Positions 1 to 10,765 are shown, counted from the stretch's first letter. The stretch is DNA of 64,000 nt from Pseudofabraea citricarpa (GCA_029641185.1 JAPWGK010000010.1:1178001-1242000), one strand, 5' to 3'. A program made the numbers and translations. Notes: a model not told the origin generated them from the letters alone.

Positions 1-2
1 AA

Positions 3-685
3 ATGGCTGATCCACCCGAAGTGACAATTCTCTTGCTTGGAGATGCAGACTGTGGAAAGACAACATTCCTATCGTACAGCTATCCATGTCCTCCATTTGA
101 AAGTAATGGCTACTAATTACCATCACAGGAGAATAAGCAAAGGCTCTAATCCTAAGGAGCATGGAGAAATTAAACCACTGCGAGATGGCGACCAGCCATT
201 TGTTTTCGATATTAAGTTCTTCGACCGGCCTTACCGGTTTGAATTCTACGACACAGGCAGCCCGGAAAACTGGAGGCTACTCAAACCACACGTCGTCGTG
301 TTATGCTATGATATCAGTTCACGGTTGAGCCTGATAAACGTTCAAAGAATGGTATTTTTCATCCGGCTTCTTTTCAGAGATGGGCCTTTCTAATGATAAG
401 TAGTGGGCCAAGGAAGCGAAGATAGCCTTCTCGACGCAGACTGAATTACCAACCCTCATGCTGGGTCTGAAGAGAGACTTGAGATCTGAGGAAGATCCCA
501 ATGGCATTATCTATCCGCAAGAATCTTATCGCATCGCACAGGAGATGAGATGTGACAAGTATATGGAATGTTCAGCTGTCACGGGCGAACTGGTCGCTGA
601 GGTATTCGAAGATATCTGCCGCACCGCTGCTATGACCACGACAGCCAAAGGTGGGCTTAGCGAAGGTGGTTGTCAAATTATGTGA
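3..685 (+). CDS. Atypical Rho-like small GTPase with CaaX box
   Basis: Spliced from three exons, 3-73, 129-351 and 404-685, giving 191 residues. The P-loop is GDADCGKT near residues 13-20. The switch II DTAGQ motif is replaced by DTGSPE, and the base-recognition motif is LKRDLR, a Rho-type form. A Rho-like insert follows (DPNGIIYPQE), then ECSAV as the G5 element, and the protein ends in CQIM, a CaaX prenylation box predicting membrane attachment. Both introns have GT/AG ends and restore one continuous frame. The usual switch I (PTVFE-like) threonine is not visible. Family knowledge says Rho GTPases direct polarity and actin. Whether this one cycles GTP normally is uncertain. The ATG lies two bases from the window edge, so the promoter is outside. 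Confidence 0.8.
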
Positions 686-913
686 AGCACGATTTACAGC
701 GAGTTTCTGAGGTACGTTTATATATATAATGCTTTTGGTATTTGGTAAAATGCTCTGAAGGAGGGGTAGCTAATGTGAGAAAGAGAATGAGCCTGAAATG
801 ATCCTAGCCCTGGTTGTTTTATACACAAAGAAGAAAATTAAGAAATGAATCCTGAGCCCAGCGCGCCGTTTTTTCTATGCAGTTGTTCATGAAAGTCGTG
901 TGTCGTGGACACT

Positions 914-1539
914 TTATGTGTATTGCCAAGCGGCGGTACCCTCGAAGGGAGCAGTGGTCATGCCAATGCCAATGCAATCAGCACCTTGGGCACCAGCATC
1001 AGCAACGAAGATCTGGTAGGTGGTGGTGTTGCCGGATGGGCAGGCGAAGAATCCCTGGGTGCCGTTGCCGAAGGTCAAGCTTCCGAGACCATTTGAGCCG
1101 GTGCTGGCAGTGTAGTTGAAGCCAGTGGTTTGGGAACCAGCTGGGATAGAGGCGCTGTGTGCTTGGGTGAAGGAGAGAGCACCAGTTGGGTCAATGTATG
1201 CTTGTTGACCACCTGGAACAGAGACGTCCAATGCAAGGCCGCCTGATGAAGCGAGGGCAGTAACTTCTCCAGCTGGAAAGTGTGTTAGTTGTGAATCTGC
1301 CATGGAGATTTGGTTTGGGACTTACGAGGGCAGGAAGCTGGCTCAACTGGGCAGTATGTGGCAGTCTCCTTTCCGATCCAGAACTTTCCACCGTTGGCGT
1401 TGATGCTCGAGAGATGGACGGGAGAGGTTGAGTGAGTAGCGATGACGGTGAAGTATTCACCAGCTTGGCGAGCAGCTGGGGCGGGAGCAGCAGCAGCAAG
1501 GCCAGCGAGGGCAGAAACGAGGACGGTCTTAGTATACAT
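914..1539 (-). CDS. phiA: PhiA-like secreted cell wall protein
   Basis: Two exons on the minus strand, 1539-1326 and 1272-914, encode 190 residues. The first 18 or so residues form a signal peptide (MYTKTVLVSALAGLAAAAPA). The mature protein has the pattern of the fungal PhiA/IgE-binding wall protein family: an FTVIA segment, HLSSINA, an IG-ETATYCP stretch, CPPGEVTAL, VPGGQQAYIDPTGALSF, AHSASIPAG and FFACPSG near the end. Four cysteines (TYC, SCP, FAC, DCI) could form two disulfides. In Aspergillus, PhiA is needed for normal phialide and conidium development and sits in the wall. That role is known for the family and only inferred here. The intron restores the CPPGE motif across the junction. 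Confidence 0.85.
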
Positions 1540-1665
1540 TTTGAAGGTTGTTGTAGAAAGATTGAAGCGAGAGTGGGTTGTTGATTATTGAGTTAGATAG
1601 ATGGGAGTGAGATGATGAGTTGATTGATGGTGATGAGGGATGGAAAACAGAGCAGCGCTGGGTTC

Positions 1666-1672
1666 TTATATA
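1666..1672 (-). promoter_or_regulatory. TATA-like element upstream of the PhiA-like gene
   Basis: On the minus strand this reads TATATAA, 127 bases before the ATG at 1539. Its position and orientation fit a TATA box for a highly expressed wall protein gene. No start site mapping is possible from sequence. Confidence 0.45.
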
Positions 1673-4340
1673 TGTCGAGATCAGCAGCAGTCCGGCTGCA
1701 AGTAGATATGCGATGCATGTTTACCCATCCCATGCCATCCTATCCCCATCCCCATCCTTCACGAGATCTCGTATTCAGCATTGTCGGGCTATGGGTATGA
1801 CATCAATCGGCAAGAAAGGGGTCCCTGGCACAGAACAGAGAACCAAGTGCAAGTGCCACTCTGCCACTCTCTCGCTGCAGTCCCCACATCTTGGCAGCAC
1901 CGGCCACCTTCAACCTTCAACCCTCAACCCCTTCACTCTTCTTCATCCCAAGTACCGACAGCCACTCTCGCAGCCACTCATCTCCAAACACAACTCCAGA
2001 ATGCGCCTAAAGGTGCAATGGGAATCGAATCCCATCGCTTCCTGTAACACGGCTTCCCAGCAACCACCGCTTGTCCGAGTGAAAGAAGGATGAGGCTATG
2101 TGAACATGGCATGCTTGTGTGGAATTCATGCACAAACAACCTACAGTACTGAGTACAGTACAGTACAGCATCCATTATTTTGTCTCTGCGCCTCGCCTTG
2201 CCTTGCCTTGCCGCCCCTGTCATCGTATGCTGCACGTCAGGTTAGTAGGCATGATTTTCAGTGGCTGCTTCCACTGACCAGCAGCAGAAATGAAGCTTAA
2301 CTTTAGCACTGGCAATTAAGTCCCGGGCCGGTCATGGGCACGCACAGTGCACACGGACACGGCCAACGGTACAACACGAAGCAACGTTGCTATGGACGAC
2401 ATGATGATGGTGATGATCAGCTCGCTCGTGTCCTGACTCTTGACTCTTGTGCGCCGGTACCAAACTCAGCCTCAACCTCAACCCAACACTACTACCGTAC
2501 TACTGGACTGTATTTCGTCCCATTTGCCTTCTCCTCGGCTGGGTCCGATGAATACGAAAAAAGGTGATGTGATGCGCACCAGTAATGTGATGAGTTAATC
2601 ACCAGTGGCAAAGGGCCACCGTCAGGAAGGCATGACAGACCACAGAACTGAAGCAAAACAATGTGCCAAGTGCCCGCTCACAGAATAGTCTCGCGCTCAC
2701 CGTCACCATCGTGTTGAGGGATTCATGTTCGCCTCGGTTCACGATAGCAACAGCCAGAAGAGCTAGAAACAAACCCCCGAAGAAGGGAAGGGAATGCAGA
2801 TCTTCTCGTGTTCCCAAGAAACTCGCTGCACATCTTGCCTTCTTCCCGACCACAAGGAGACGCTCATGGGATGGGAAAAAAGCCCCGAATACCCTCCCGA
2901 GCAAGGGTCTGCCACTGCCAGAGCCCGAATCCATCCAAACCTGGGGCTTGCACAAGGAGAGCGGCTCCGTCGGAAGTGGCTGGAGGGCTGCTGGCACTGT
3001 GCTGTGTATTTCTATTTCCGGATGAGCTACAGAGGTACAGACACGAACTTAAACAGAAGCGGTTATGACGCAGCCAACGATAACCTCAAAAGAGAAAAAG
3101 AAGTATGGTACCTTGCTTTACCCGACCAGTCCAATCCAGTCCAGTCCGACGTGTTAGTGACTTTATCCACCGCTGATCATCATCATCATCATCACCATCA
3201 TCAGGTACACAAATACACAAACGAAGAAGCATAATCCACAAAGCTCCCAGCAATAATCCCCATAATTCATTAACCAACCACCAATATACTTGAAGTTACT
3301 CAAAAGTTGCACAGTACTTACCAAACTACCGAGACTACCAGTTCATCTCAATTACTTTCCGAGTTCCCCCTCCCCAAAAATCCTCTAAATATGAAACAAC
3401 CCCCTCTCAACCTCTCACCCACAAATTCCAACTCCGCCTGCGCTGGTGTACCTGGCAGGAAGCCTGGCCTGTTGGCTAGTTGGCTGCTGGCTGCTGGCAT
3501 GACAGGAGGATCATATCACACACACCTCACATCTTGAGGATTTTATGGGGAAAGAATTGGGACCCATCTCCCTTCCAAGTCTCCACCCTCCCCATTCAAA
3601 AAACAAAACAAAAAAAACATCAGATGTTTTTCTGGAGTCGGGTACAGGATTCGGGGCTAAGTACAAGGTACCTTGAGGATCGAATCGTGATGGGACCCGA
3701 CTATCTTTGGATGAAACCTGTTGTTGACTTTCTTTTGTTTTTCGCATAACTTCATGGAGATTTGTTCTCAATTGACTTCCGGTTTTGCTTAGCTAACTCG
3801 ACCCCTCCACAATTTCCTCCTTATCTTCGGACTTTCTTGCATCTTCTCGAATCTGCCTCGGCCAGAAAAGCCATGATTCTCACGCCTGATAGTAATGTTA
3901 GATGTTTGATCTTCTACTCCCTTCATTTCGTTCGCTTACTCCAGTCATATGATCTGTCTTGGTAAGCTTCAAGTGAAAGCTTGCACATCACTAGTTTTGC
4001 ATGCGAACAACATCACGTCGAGATGGCTCACGGATCTTAAGGAGATAGTGACCTATATTATCAGGAGTATCCTATGATGACACACCCCACGCCTAGTCCA
4101 GCACTTGGGAAAGCGTCAATGGGAAAAATGATCTAGTGATCAACTATGTCTATGTCTTCCGAATATGGTTTGGAAGTAAGCAAGATCCGCTACGCGGTTT
4201 GTATGGTATAGCAAATAACTGGCACACTGGTTCTGAGGCACGACGCCTTCTACCCAAATGGCCAACGTCCCCCTAAGACCTCCAAAACGCCAAAATGAAT
4301 GCAGTGACAAAACTGTAATGAAACATATCCAAACACCTTT
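1673..4340. other. Gene-free interval between phiA-like promoter and PRS5 3' end
   Basis: About 2.7 kb in which I see no supportable gene. Open frames here lack family motifs, plausible introns or compositional support. The stretch contains GTAC-rich short repeats near 2144-2169, an ATC trinucleotide run at 3176-3203, and C-rich and A-rich tracts around 3360-3620. It is upstream of the minus-strand wall protein gene, so some of it may be extended promoter. It is also downstream of PRS5, so it holds that gene's 3' untranslated region near 4200-4340. Confidence 0.5.
3176..3203. repeat. (ATC)n trinucleotide microsatellite
   Basis: About nine units of ATC, with one ACC interruption, are visible. 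A frame through it would encode a polyhistidine run, but that frame has no other gene-like property. Confidence 0.85.
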
Positions 4341-5729
4341 TCAGTCGAAATTGAACAACACCGAGATGCTTTCGCCGTGATGCACCCTCCGGATGGCTTC
4401 AGCAAAGACGGTTCCAATCTCGAGTACTTCCAACTTGGGACACAGCCGACGATGCTCATCTTGGGGTACACTGTTGGTAACAATAACCTTGTCCAAAGCA
4501 GACGCGTTTATGCGCGCGATGGCATCACCACTTAGGACGCCGTGGGTAAGTAAGGCGTAGACCTGGGTAGCGCCCTCTTTCTTCAATAACTTGGCTGCTC
4601 TGGTGATAGTGTTGGAGGTGTCCGCAAGATCATCGACGAGTATAGCAGTCCGGTTGGCAACATCTCCCACCAGCATCATAGTTGCATTTTGGCGATCAGT
4701 AATACGCGTGGGCCGACGTTCCTAGAGGATATGAGTGTGCGCAAATTGGAAAGGCATGAGGAATTTTACCTTATGAATCAAAGCGAAGTCAACGTTCAGA
4801 CCATCCGCAATTGCTGTGGCTCTCTTTGCTCCTCCAGCATCGGGGCTGACGATGACAGCGTCTTTGAAATCGGGGATGTTCTTCTGAATATACTTCTTCA
4901 GGAGTGGCATACCATACAAATTATCCACGGGAATATCAAAGAATCCTTGGTACTGAGGGTCATGCAAGTCCATGGTGATGATATGGTCCGCACCGGCGCA
5001 TGTCAACAGATCTGCGACAAGAGTGCCGGCTTGTGCTACCCATTGTTTGTATCCGGGTTTTGCTTGGAAGAAGCTGCTAGTAGCGTTGGGGAGGAGACCT
5101 GGGTTCTCGTAGTCGTGGGTTGTGAAGGTCGCCGCACTTTGAGACGAGGATGAATTGTCCCGGGCACGACCATTGATTGAATTCAACGACTCCATTGTAT
5201 CGCTGCGTCTTGGAGTAATCCCATTGGAATATGGGATTCCATTTTGTTCCTCTAGAGACGCCTTCCCGAGCTTTCTCTGTAGCTTTTCCATTCCATTACC
5301 ATTTGTCAGGTTGGAGGTTTGAGGGCGACCAGGGCCAGGAGTCGTAGGCCGGCTTTCGAATGTGAAGTCGTTTCTGTTTACATCGGTGGGGGCTTTTGTA
5401 AGTGGTGCTCCGACTTTGTTGTATGGTACGTCGGGTTGTCGCGAGTATGGAAACAAAGGAAGCACAGCAGTGACTCTCTTCGCAGATCCAGTCTTGCAGG
5501 CTGAGATCATGATGCAGAGGTCAATGAAGTGATCATTGACCTTGCCGCCACCAGATTGAATGATGTAGACATCCTTTCCTCGCACCGAGTCTTGAATCTC
5601 CAAACGGCTTTCGCCAACGGAAAATTTCTTAAGAATTCGGTTGCAAGGCGGCACGCCTAAGGTGTTGCAGATGGTATCAACGAGCTGCGGGTGGGAGTTG
5701 CCACCGAGGACAACAATGTTCCGAACCAT
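4341..5729 (-). CDS. PRS5: Ribose-phosphate pyrophosphokinase, Prs5 type
   Basis: Exons 5729-4770 and 4721-4341 encode 446 residues. PRPP synthetase makes 5-phosphoribosyl 1-diphosphate from ribose 5-phosphate and ATP for nucleotide, histidine and tryptophan synthesis. Visible motifs are [11 protein letters not shown] at the N-terminus, [16 protein letters not shown], the cation-binding [30 protein letters not shown], and the PRPP loop [11 protein letters not shown] Ser/Asn-rich insert of roughly 110 residues lies between the GAPLTK and KQWVAQAG segments, matching the first non-homologous region of yeast Prs5. Yeast Prs5 works in hetero-oligomers with other Prs subunits and links to cell wall integrity signalling. 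The ATG at 5729 starts the conserved [10 protein letters not shown]. An in-frame ATG at 5777 would add 16 residues. Divergent from the Pol III subunit gene, 406 bases between starts. Confidence 0.92.
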
Positions 5730-6135
5730 GGTTGCGCGTGTAGGAGCTGGAGAGGACAAAGATGTGAACGCGGTCAAAAGGAAGCTGTGGTGGTGGAATG
5801 TGGGTGTCGAAAAGTGGGTTGTAACCGCGGCAACTCGAGATGTCTGAATGTGATGATAGAGGGGTAATTGGGAGTATAGCGATGCAGCTTATTTCGAGTG
5901 AATAGATCTGCAATAATCTGCGTGGTCGCAGTTCATTCGAGATGGTTGCTACAAGCAGAGCATCTCGAGACTGATGACAGAGGGCCCGTCAAAAAAAGGC
6001 TCAAACTGCAAGAATTTAGCAATCGCGCTAGTTCTGCTAAGCCCTTTTAAGCGCAGAAAGGTCGGCAGAATAAAACCCCGCCTTAGATTTCGCAAAAGCA
6101 CATGAAAGCCACTCAACGACAATCAAAAGGTCACC

Positions 6136-6797
6136 ATGAAGATCTTAGAAGCTCAGTCGGCCATCTTGACCAATTATGAGGTCTACCAATACATTCGCGA
6201 TGAAAAAAGGGACCATGAACAATTGAAGGAACAAGTGAAGAAAAGAGTTAAGAAGGAGTGGGAGCAAAAAAACAAGAAAACGACGAAGACCAAGAAGGAG
6301 AAAGACACAGAAATAGATCACATCTGGAAACCCATAACGAAACGACCTGGAAATCTTGAGACGATAGTCAGAGAGGTAAGCAGGTTTGAACTGCTGATTT
6401 GATGAGATTCCATACTTACATATATACCACCCAGCTCAAACAGTACCTTGCAGAGGCTCCCTCGCCGTTGGCAGAAGATAATTGCCCATACAATGAGCAC
6501 ACCATCAAAAATCTGCTGGAACGTCTTCGTCCTTACGATCTCACCAAGGCTGAGGTGCTCATGATAATGAACTTGCGCCCAACCAACATCATCAACCTGA
6601 ACACTGTGGTTGAGGAGATGGACCTGCGATTCCCTAGTGAGGAGATGCAGCAGGAAATGGTTGACGTAATTGCGGAGGTCTTGGGAAAGGCTGACAGCGA
6701 GGCGAACAGACAGGCCATGGCGGACTCAAAGGAAGCCAAGAAGGGACAGGCAGAGTTTGGAGCCACGGCTGATGAGGGCATGGTAGAGGCTGCTTGA
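6136..6797 (+). CDS. RPC17: RNA polymerase III subunit RPC9/Rpc17 (CGRP-RCP family)
   Basis: Exons 6136-6375 and 6435-6797 give 200 residues. The N-terminus MKILEAQSAILTNYEVY is typical of the Rpc17/CGRP receptor component family, and the C-terminal HRDC-like part has LRPYDLTKAEVLMIMNLRP followed by a helix with EEMDLRF. A lysine/glutamate-rich insert covers residues about 35-65. In yeast, Rpc17 pairs with Rpc25 in the polymerase III stalk and contacts Brf1 to help initiation at tRNA and 5S genes. The 59-nt intron begins GTAAGC and ends CCCAG, joining VRE to LKQYL in frame. Confidence 0.9.
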
Positions 6798-7735
6798 GGG
6801 AGTTGTAAGATGAAGGTCGCTGCTGTTGGGAATGGGAAATCATGGACCGGAGTTTTTATGGCTTGTGCATTTCCATAGGCGTTTGTTTGTTGGCAGCAGA
6901 GCAATTTGTAGGTGGTCATGAGGACAATCAGATACATTGTGATACCCAGATTGATAAAATAAACGAGGGCATTGGAGAATTTGTGAATAGGTTTATGTGC
7001 GACTTGATGTGTCGTTCTGTTGAGGATCTGCAGAGTAAAAGGCTTATGAGGTGGAACACACCTCGCACACGTGTGCATTTAAGCGTCAAGCGAGCTTGTG
7101 ACGGATTGCCATTTTTGGAAGTACAACACCATGATAGGATGCACGATATGCATGAAGTCTTGGTATGCAAGTGCTTATTTAAGCGTTTGACTGCCCAGAT
7201 ATTCTCCACCGAATATTAGCAAAGAAATATATAACAACATCTGTCATAAGTATGCTTAAGAGTAATATTCTATGTGTTTGATGATATATAAAACGCATTA
7301 TCACTAGATTTTATGTTTCTTTTCCACCTTATATAATACTCTTGTTAATTAAAGTTACAAATCGTCAAATAAGAAAATTAAATCCTAAAACTAATAGTTA
7401 TGTTATAAAATGAGCTAAATCATATAAAGTGATAGTTATTTTAATAAGAAGTTTAAATTTCCACCTCCTTAGCTTCTTATAAATACTACGAGGAGATAAA
7501 ACAAGACTATACATATATATATATATACTAATTACACTCACAAATCTCGGACATTTGTTATATTTATTTGCTTTCTCACAAATGTACTTAAGTCCAAGCA
7601 CGCACTTGAATTCACTAAACTCTCGCTTCGACCTATCTATCTGCAGCCCTGAAAGGGGAAAACAAGGATATGTGTGCGTATATACATACCTATAACTTTG
7701 AATAGAAAAGAGGTTAGCCAGGCCAGGAGGTGGGC
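6798..7735. other. AT-rich intergenic DNA downstream of RPC17
   Basis: No gene is supported. From about 7210 the sequence becomes strongly AT-rich, with a TA dinucleotide run at 7511-7529 and few G/C tracts. The first 200 bases probably hold the RPC17 3' untranslated region. Confidence 0.5.
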
Positions 7736-7741
7736 AAAAAA
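7736..7741 (-). terminator. Pol III terminator of the tRNA gene
   Basis: Six T residues on the minus strand begin 10 bases after the tRNA 3' end, the usual length and place for RNA polymerase III termination. Confidence 0.7.
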
Positions 7742-7750
7742 GAAACTGTT

Positions 7751-7896
7751 AGGCCTCGGAGGGGATTGAACCCTCGACATTCCCGAATTGGAGGCCCGCC
7801 TCGCCCAATGCCTGTAGCACCGACTGAACTAGCAGTCGGGGTCGAGGCCCTTTTCCAAACTGCAACGAGACGTTCTAGCCACTGAACTACGAAGCC
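7751..7896 (-). tRNA. Intron-containing tRNA, probably tRNA-Cys(GCA)
   Basis: Read on the minus strand from 7896, a full cloverleaf can be drawn. Acceptor GGCTTCG pairs with CGAGGCC (one G-U), followed by U8 A9, a 4-bp D stem GTTC/GAAC around AGTGGCTA, G26, anticodon stem TCTCG/CGGGA, a 5-nt variable loop, and T stem GAGGG/CCCTC around TTCAATC. The anticodon loop begins TTGCAG, giving anticodon GCA. An intron of 73 nt (7787-7859) sits at the canonical place after position 37, leaving a mature 73-mer. Discriminator base U73 and anticodon GCA are both known cysteine identity elements. Box A (TAGTTCAGTGG) and box B (GGTTCAATCCC) match Pol III consensus and a T-run follows. G37 and the long intron are unusual, so a pseudogene is possible. 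Confidence 0.7.
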
Positions 7897-9427
7897 AGTT
7901 TGCTTGATTTGTTATAGGACGTCTTCTTAACTATCGTGATACCGTTCGACTTGGGCGAGGGTAGCACCTGTGTAATCTTGGTGAATTTGCGAGATAAGAC
8001 ATAGGCTTCTTTCATCTTCTACAAACTACACAAAAGTTATTAGAAAATAGCTTCATGTTCTGGTATTTGCATAGTAGTTAAATACAACTGAATCAAGGGG
8101 GTGGTATCTTCTATTTATAATTCATAAGGCTGTAGGCAAATCAAAATGAGGAGAAGCATAAGATGAACATATAAGCTCAAAGACAATTGTTTAGTTCCTC
8201 TTGACTTTAACATGACATCATATCTTGTTCTTATTATGGTATTAGATGATTATCCCTATTTTTCTTCTGCGACTTGTCCAGCATTAGACTTCGAAGGGTA
8301 AAGGTAATGACATCCACCCACAATGTAGCATAACTTGCAAAAGAATATGGCTGGGTTTGCAGGATTAGAAATACCACGATTCAAGAATTAAGAAAACTGT
8401 CTGCTATATCAGCGGTAGAAAATTTGATGAGCTTCTATAAGAGCAACAAACTCAAAGCGTGTATTTGAACTAAGCTTCTCCCACTTAGAAGTCAAAGACA
8501 TGGTGAAGATTATATGTACCACTTGGTTTATTCATTCCATACATGCCCTACTGCATTTCCAGCGACATGGATAAGAGTAACACACCATTCGTTGCAATTA
8601 CTGTTCCGTATCAAACAGAAGCGTTTGACCTAGCAGGTTATACTTAGCACGGAACACTCCTCGCAATTACTTTTCCGCGCTAAGCAAAGCATCTGAGCCA
8701 GCAGGAGCCAGCCAGTTATACTCGTTCAAGAAAAGCCAGTATATTTTGACGACCGGCAGCATGTCTTCCCATTTTCCCGCCTTTTCTTTTACGCTGTTAT
8801 CAATGTTACTCTTGTTGCCAGTACTGCTGCTGTTGTCAGTTATTCCCAGAGAAACGGTTGTCGACAAGATGTGAACTCAGAACGGCAGGGGAAAACAACT
8901 GAAGGATCAAGAAGGATCAGAAACAAAACAAGTGCAAAAAGTAACAAAAATAGTCAAACCCCTCAGTTCTGTGAAATACCAATAATGGGAATAATTGATA
9001 TGATAACCGCAATTCAGTGCGGAAGCAGGTAATTAAGATGCGACAAGCAAGAAAGACAATGCAAGGAGGGACAGGAGCATGCCAGACCATTTAAGCCGGC
9101 ATAATGCATTTGATCTTGCATTATCCAGCGCTGGAAACTGTCCATAGAGCGCTGTGTTTATCCGTCGCTGGTACACTGATAGTCAACCGCGCCGTATGGT
9201 TACCACCACAACCCGCGCGCTAAGGGGCACAATCTCCTATTTTTGGACATGCGACGTGCGACATTTCTCAGCACTCACTTATTGCATCATGCGAGATGCA
9301 GCTGGAATTAATGATGAGTACAATTCCTACCTACAAGATAAGGTATTATTTAGCCAATCGGCCATTTTCCAGCGCCTTGCAATGCTTTCCCAACCACCAA
9401 CTCCAACTGTACGCCAACCAGGTATAA
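7897..9427. other. Gene-free AT-rich interval between tRNA and SOF1
   Basis: I see no supportable gene. The stretch contains an imperfect direct duplication at 8586-8722 and an open but unrecognised 66-codon minus frame at 8667-8867 that begins with TTG rather than ATG. The last 100 bases hold the SOF1 3' untranslated region. Confidence 0.5.
8586..8722. repeat. Diverged tandem duplication of about 60 bp
   Basis: Copy A, 8586-8643, and copy B, 8655-8722, share GCAATTACT-TTCCG, a CAAA-AG block, a GA-C-AGCAGG block and the end TTATACT. Copy B carries an extra 10-base AGCCAGCCAG segment. Several differences are C/T or G/A transitions. Confidence 0.55.
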
Positions 9428-10765
9428 TCACTTTTCTGTTGCCAGCACCATTTTCTCTCTTTCACTTCTCCTCTTTTGATGTTGCCTCTTTGTGTGTTTT
9501 CGCTCATTCTCCTCTTTTCTTTTGATGGCCTTCAGTTCTTCCGACTTGATCTCTCCTGCTTTCTTAACAACCTTTGGCACATGCTTGTGTCGCTTAATGC
9601 GCCTAATCTCTGGCATGTGTGCATATCTCTCAGATAAAGCTTCATTATACTCCAAAGCTTGTCGTTGTTTTGCTGACTTGATACCTTCTCGCCTCGAGGC
9701 TTGAGCTCTCCAAAGCCTGATATTTCCATCATCTGATCCACTCAAGATGTACTTTGAATCTGGTGTCCACTTGGCCGAAAATACTCTTTGCATGCGCTTC
9801 GTATGATAGATATCGCGCGAGTGGCCCTTTGTTCGGCTCCACAGACGAACTGTGCGATCATACGAGGCAGAAACCAGCTCCTCGCCCGTGGGGGAGAATT
9901 CAACATCCATAACTGCGGCAACGTGATCCTTTAATACATTTAATGCTCGGTCGAGCTTTCGCATATCAAAAATGTATATGTTGTGGTCCTCATTGGCAAC
10001 TGCGAAATTAAAGGCTTCCATAGGATTCCAGGATATTGAGTTAGAGGCGAATTTCAAAATGGTTTTGCCAAGAGCCATATTTGTGCGCAGGTCATATAGT
10101 ACAACTGAGCGATCTGTAGATGTGGATGCTAAGATGGAGGTCTCTATCTGGTTGAATGCGACCTTGGTGATAGTATCGGTTGCGGTTGGCCATCTCAATT
10201 CCTCGGGAGGCGCGGTTGGTCTCTCGAGATCATAGATTGAAATGACCCCAGAAGACACAGCGAATGTGTTTTTTGATCGATGGTGTGATAAACTTGTGAA
10301 TGCGTTGGTGCCATGCCAGGTATGAGCCGGGACTGATCCAGATGGGGTATTATAAGGATCAAAAAGCTTGATAGTCCGGTCGCTGGCGCAAGTCAACAGT
10401 TTCTTATCCTTTGTCCAACATAGACCTTTGACGATATTCTCGTGGGCTGTATTTTGCCATAGTTCTTTTCGGCTCGGAAGATCCCAGACTTTCACGATTC
10501 CATCACCACTTCCACTAGCAAATCTCTCGAGAGAATTTGGGTCCTTTGCCATTTCATAAACTCCATCTACATGTCCTGGTGGGAGCTCGCAAATAAAGGG
10601 AGCGGCGAACATTCGCTCCATCTTGGTCGCATTGAGTGCCCGAGTGTATTCACGAGCACGCTCGAATGGATGTAGCGCAGGATCGAGATTTCGGGGCTGC
10701 TTCTGAACGTCGCTCCCTGGCGTCTGAAGCGCCGATGACGGGCGAGTGAGTGCTTTGATCTTCAT
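9428..10765 (-). CDS. SOF1: Sof1/DCAF13, WD40 protein of U3 snoRNP
   Basis: Single exon of 445 residues, ATG at 10765 and stop at 9428. It begins MKIKALTRPSSALQTPGSDVQ and NLDPALHPFERAREYTRALNA, the conserved N-terminus of Sof1. Seven WD40-like blades follow, with GH/WD-type ends such as FASGSGDGIVKVWDLP, LLTCASDRTIKLFD, LVSASYDRTVRLWS and LSGSDDGNIRLWRA. The last 70 residues form the basic Sof1 domain (MPEIRRIKRHKHVPKVV). In yeast, Sof1 is an essential nucleolar part of the small-subunit processome needed for 18S rRNA maturation. The start is only 188 bases from the divergent RPN6 start. Confidence 0.95.
   Translation of the reverse strand: MKIKALTRPSSALQTPGSDVQKQPRNLDPALHPFERAREYTRALNATKMERMFAAPFICELPPGHVDGVYEMAKDPNSLERFASGSGDGIVKVWDLPSRKELWQNTAHENIVKGLCWTKDKKLLTCASDRTIKLFDPYNTPSGSVPAHTWHGTNAFTSLSHHRSKNTFAVSSGVISIYDLERPTAPPEELRWPTATDTITKVAFNQIETSILASTSTDRSVVLYDLRTNMALGKTILKFASNSISWNPMEAFNFAVANEDHNIYIFDMRKLDRALNVLKDHVAAVMDVEFSPTGEELVSASYDRTVRLWSRTKGHSRDIYHTKRMQRVFSAKWTPDSKYILSGSDDGNIRLWRAQASRREGIKSAKQRQALEYNEALSERYAHMPEIRRIKRHKHVPKVVKKAGEIKSEELKAIKRKEENERKHTKRQHQKRRSEREKMVLATEK

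Noticed and set aside
1990..2060. Possible minus-strand tRNA suggested by GGGATTCGATTCCC
   Set aside because: A T-arm-like hairpin is present, but no matching D arm, acceptor stem, A box or T-run terminator can be placed around it.
2794..3234. 146-codon frame with a polyhistidine run
   Set aside because: The run comes from the ATC microsatellite; the rest has no domain, and the composition is not protein-like.
8667..8867. 66-codon minus-strand frame
   Set aside because: It begins with TTG, has no family match, and overlaps the duplicated segment.
9154..9525. 123-codon plus-strand frame
   Set aside because: Overlaps the SOF1 3' end on the opposite strand and shows no motif.
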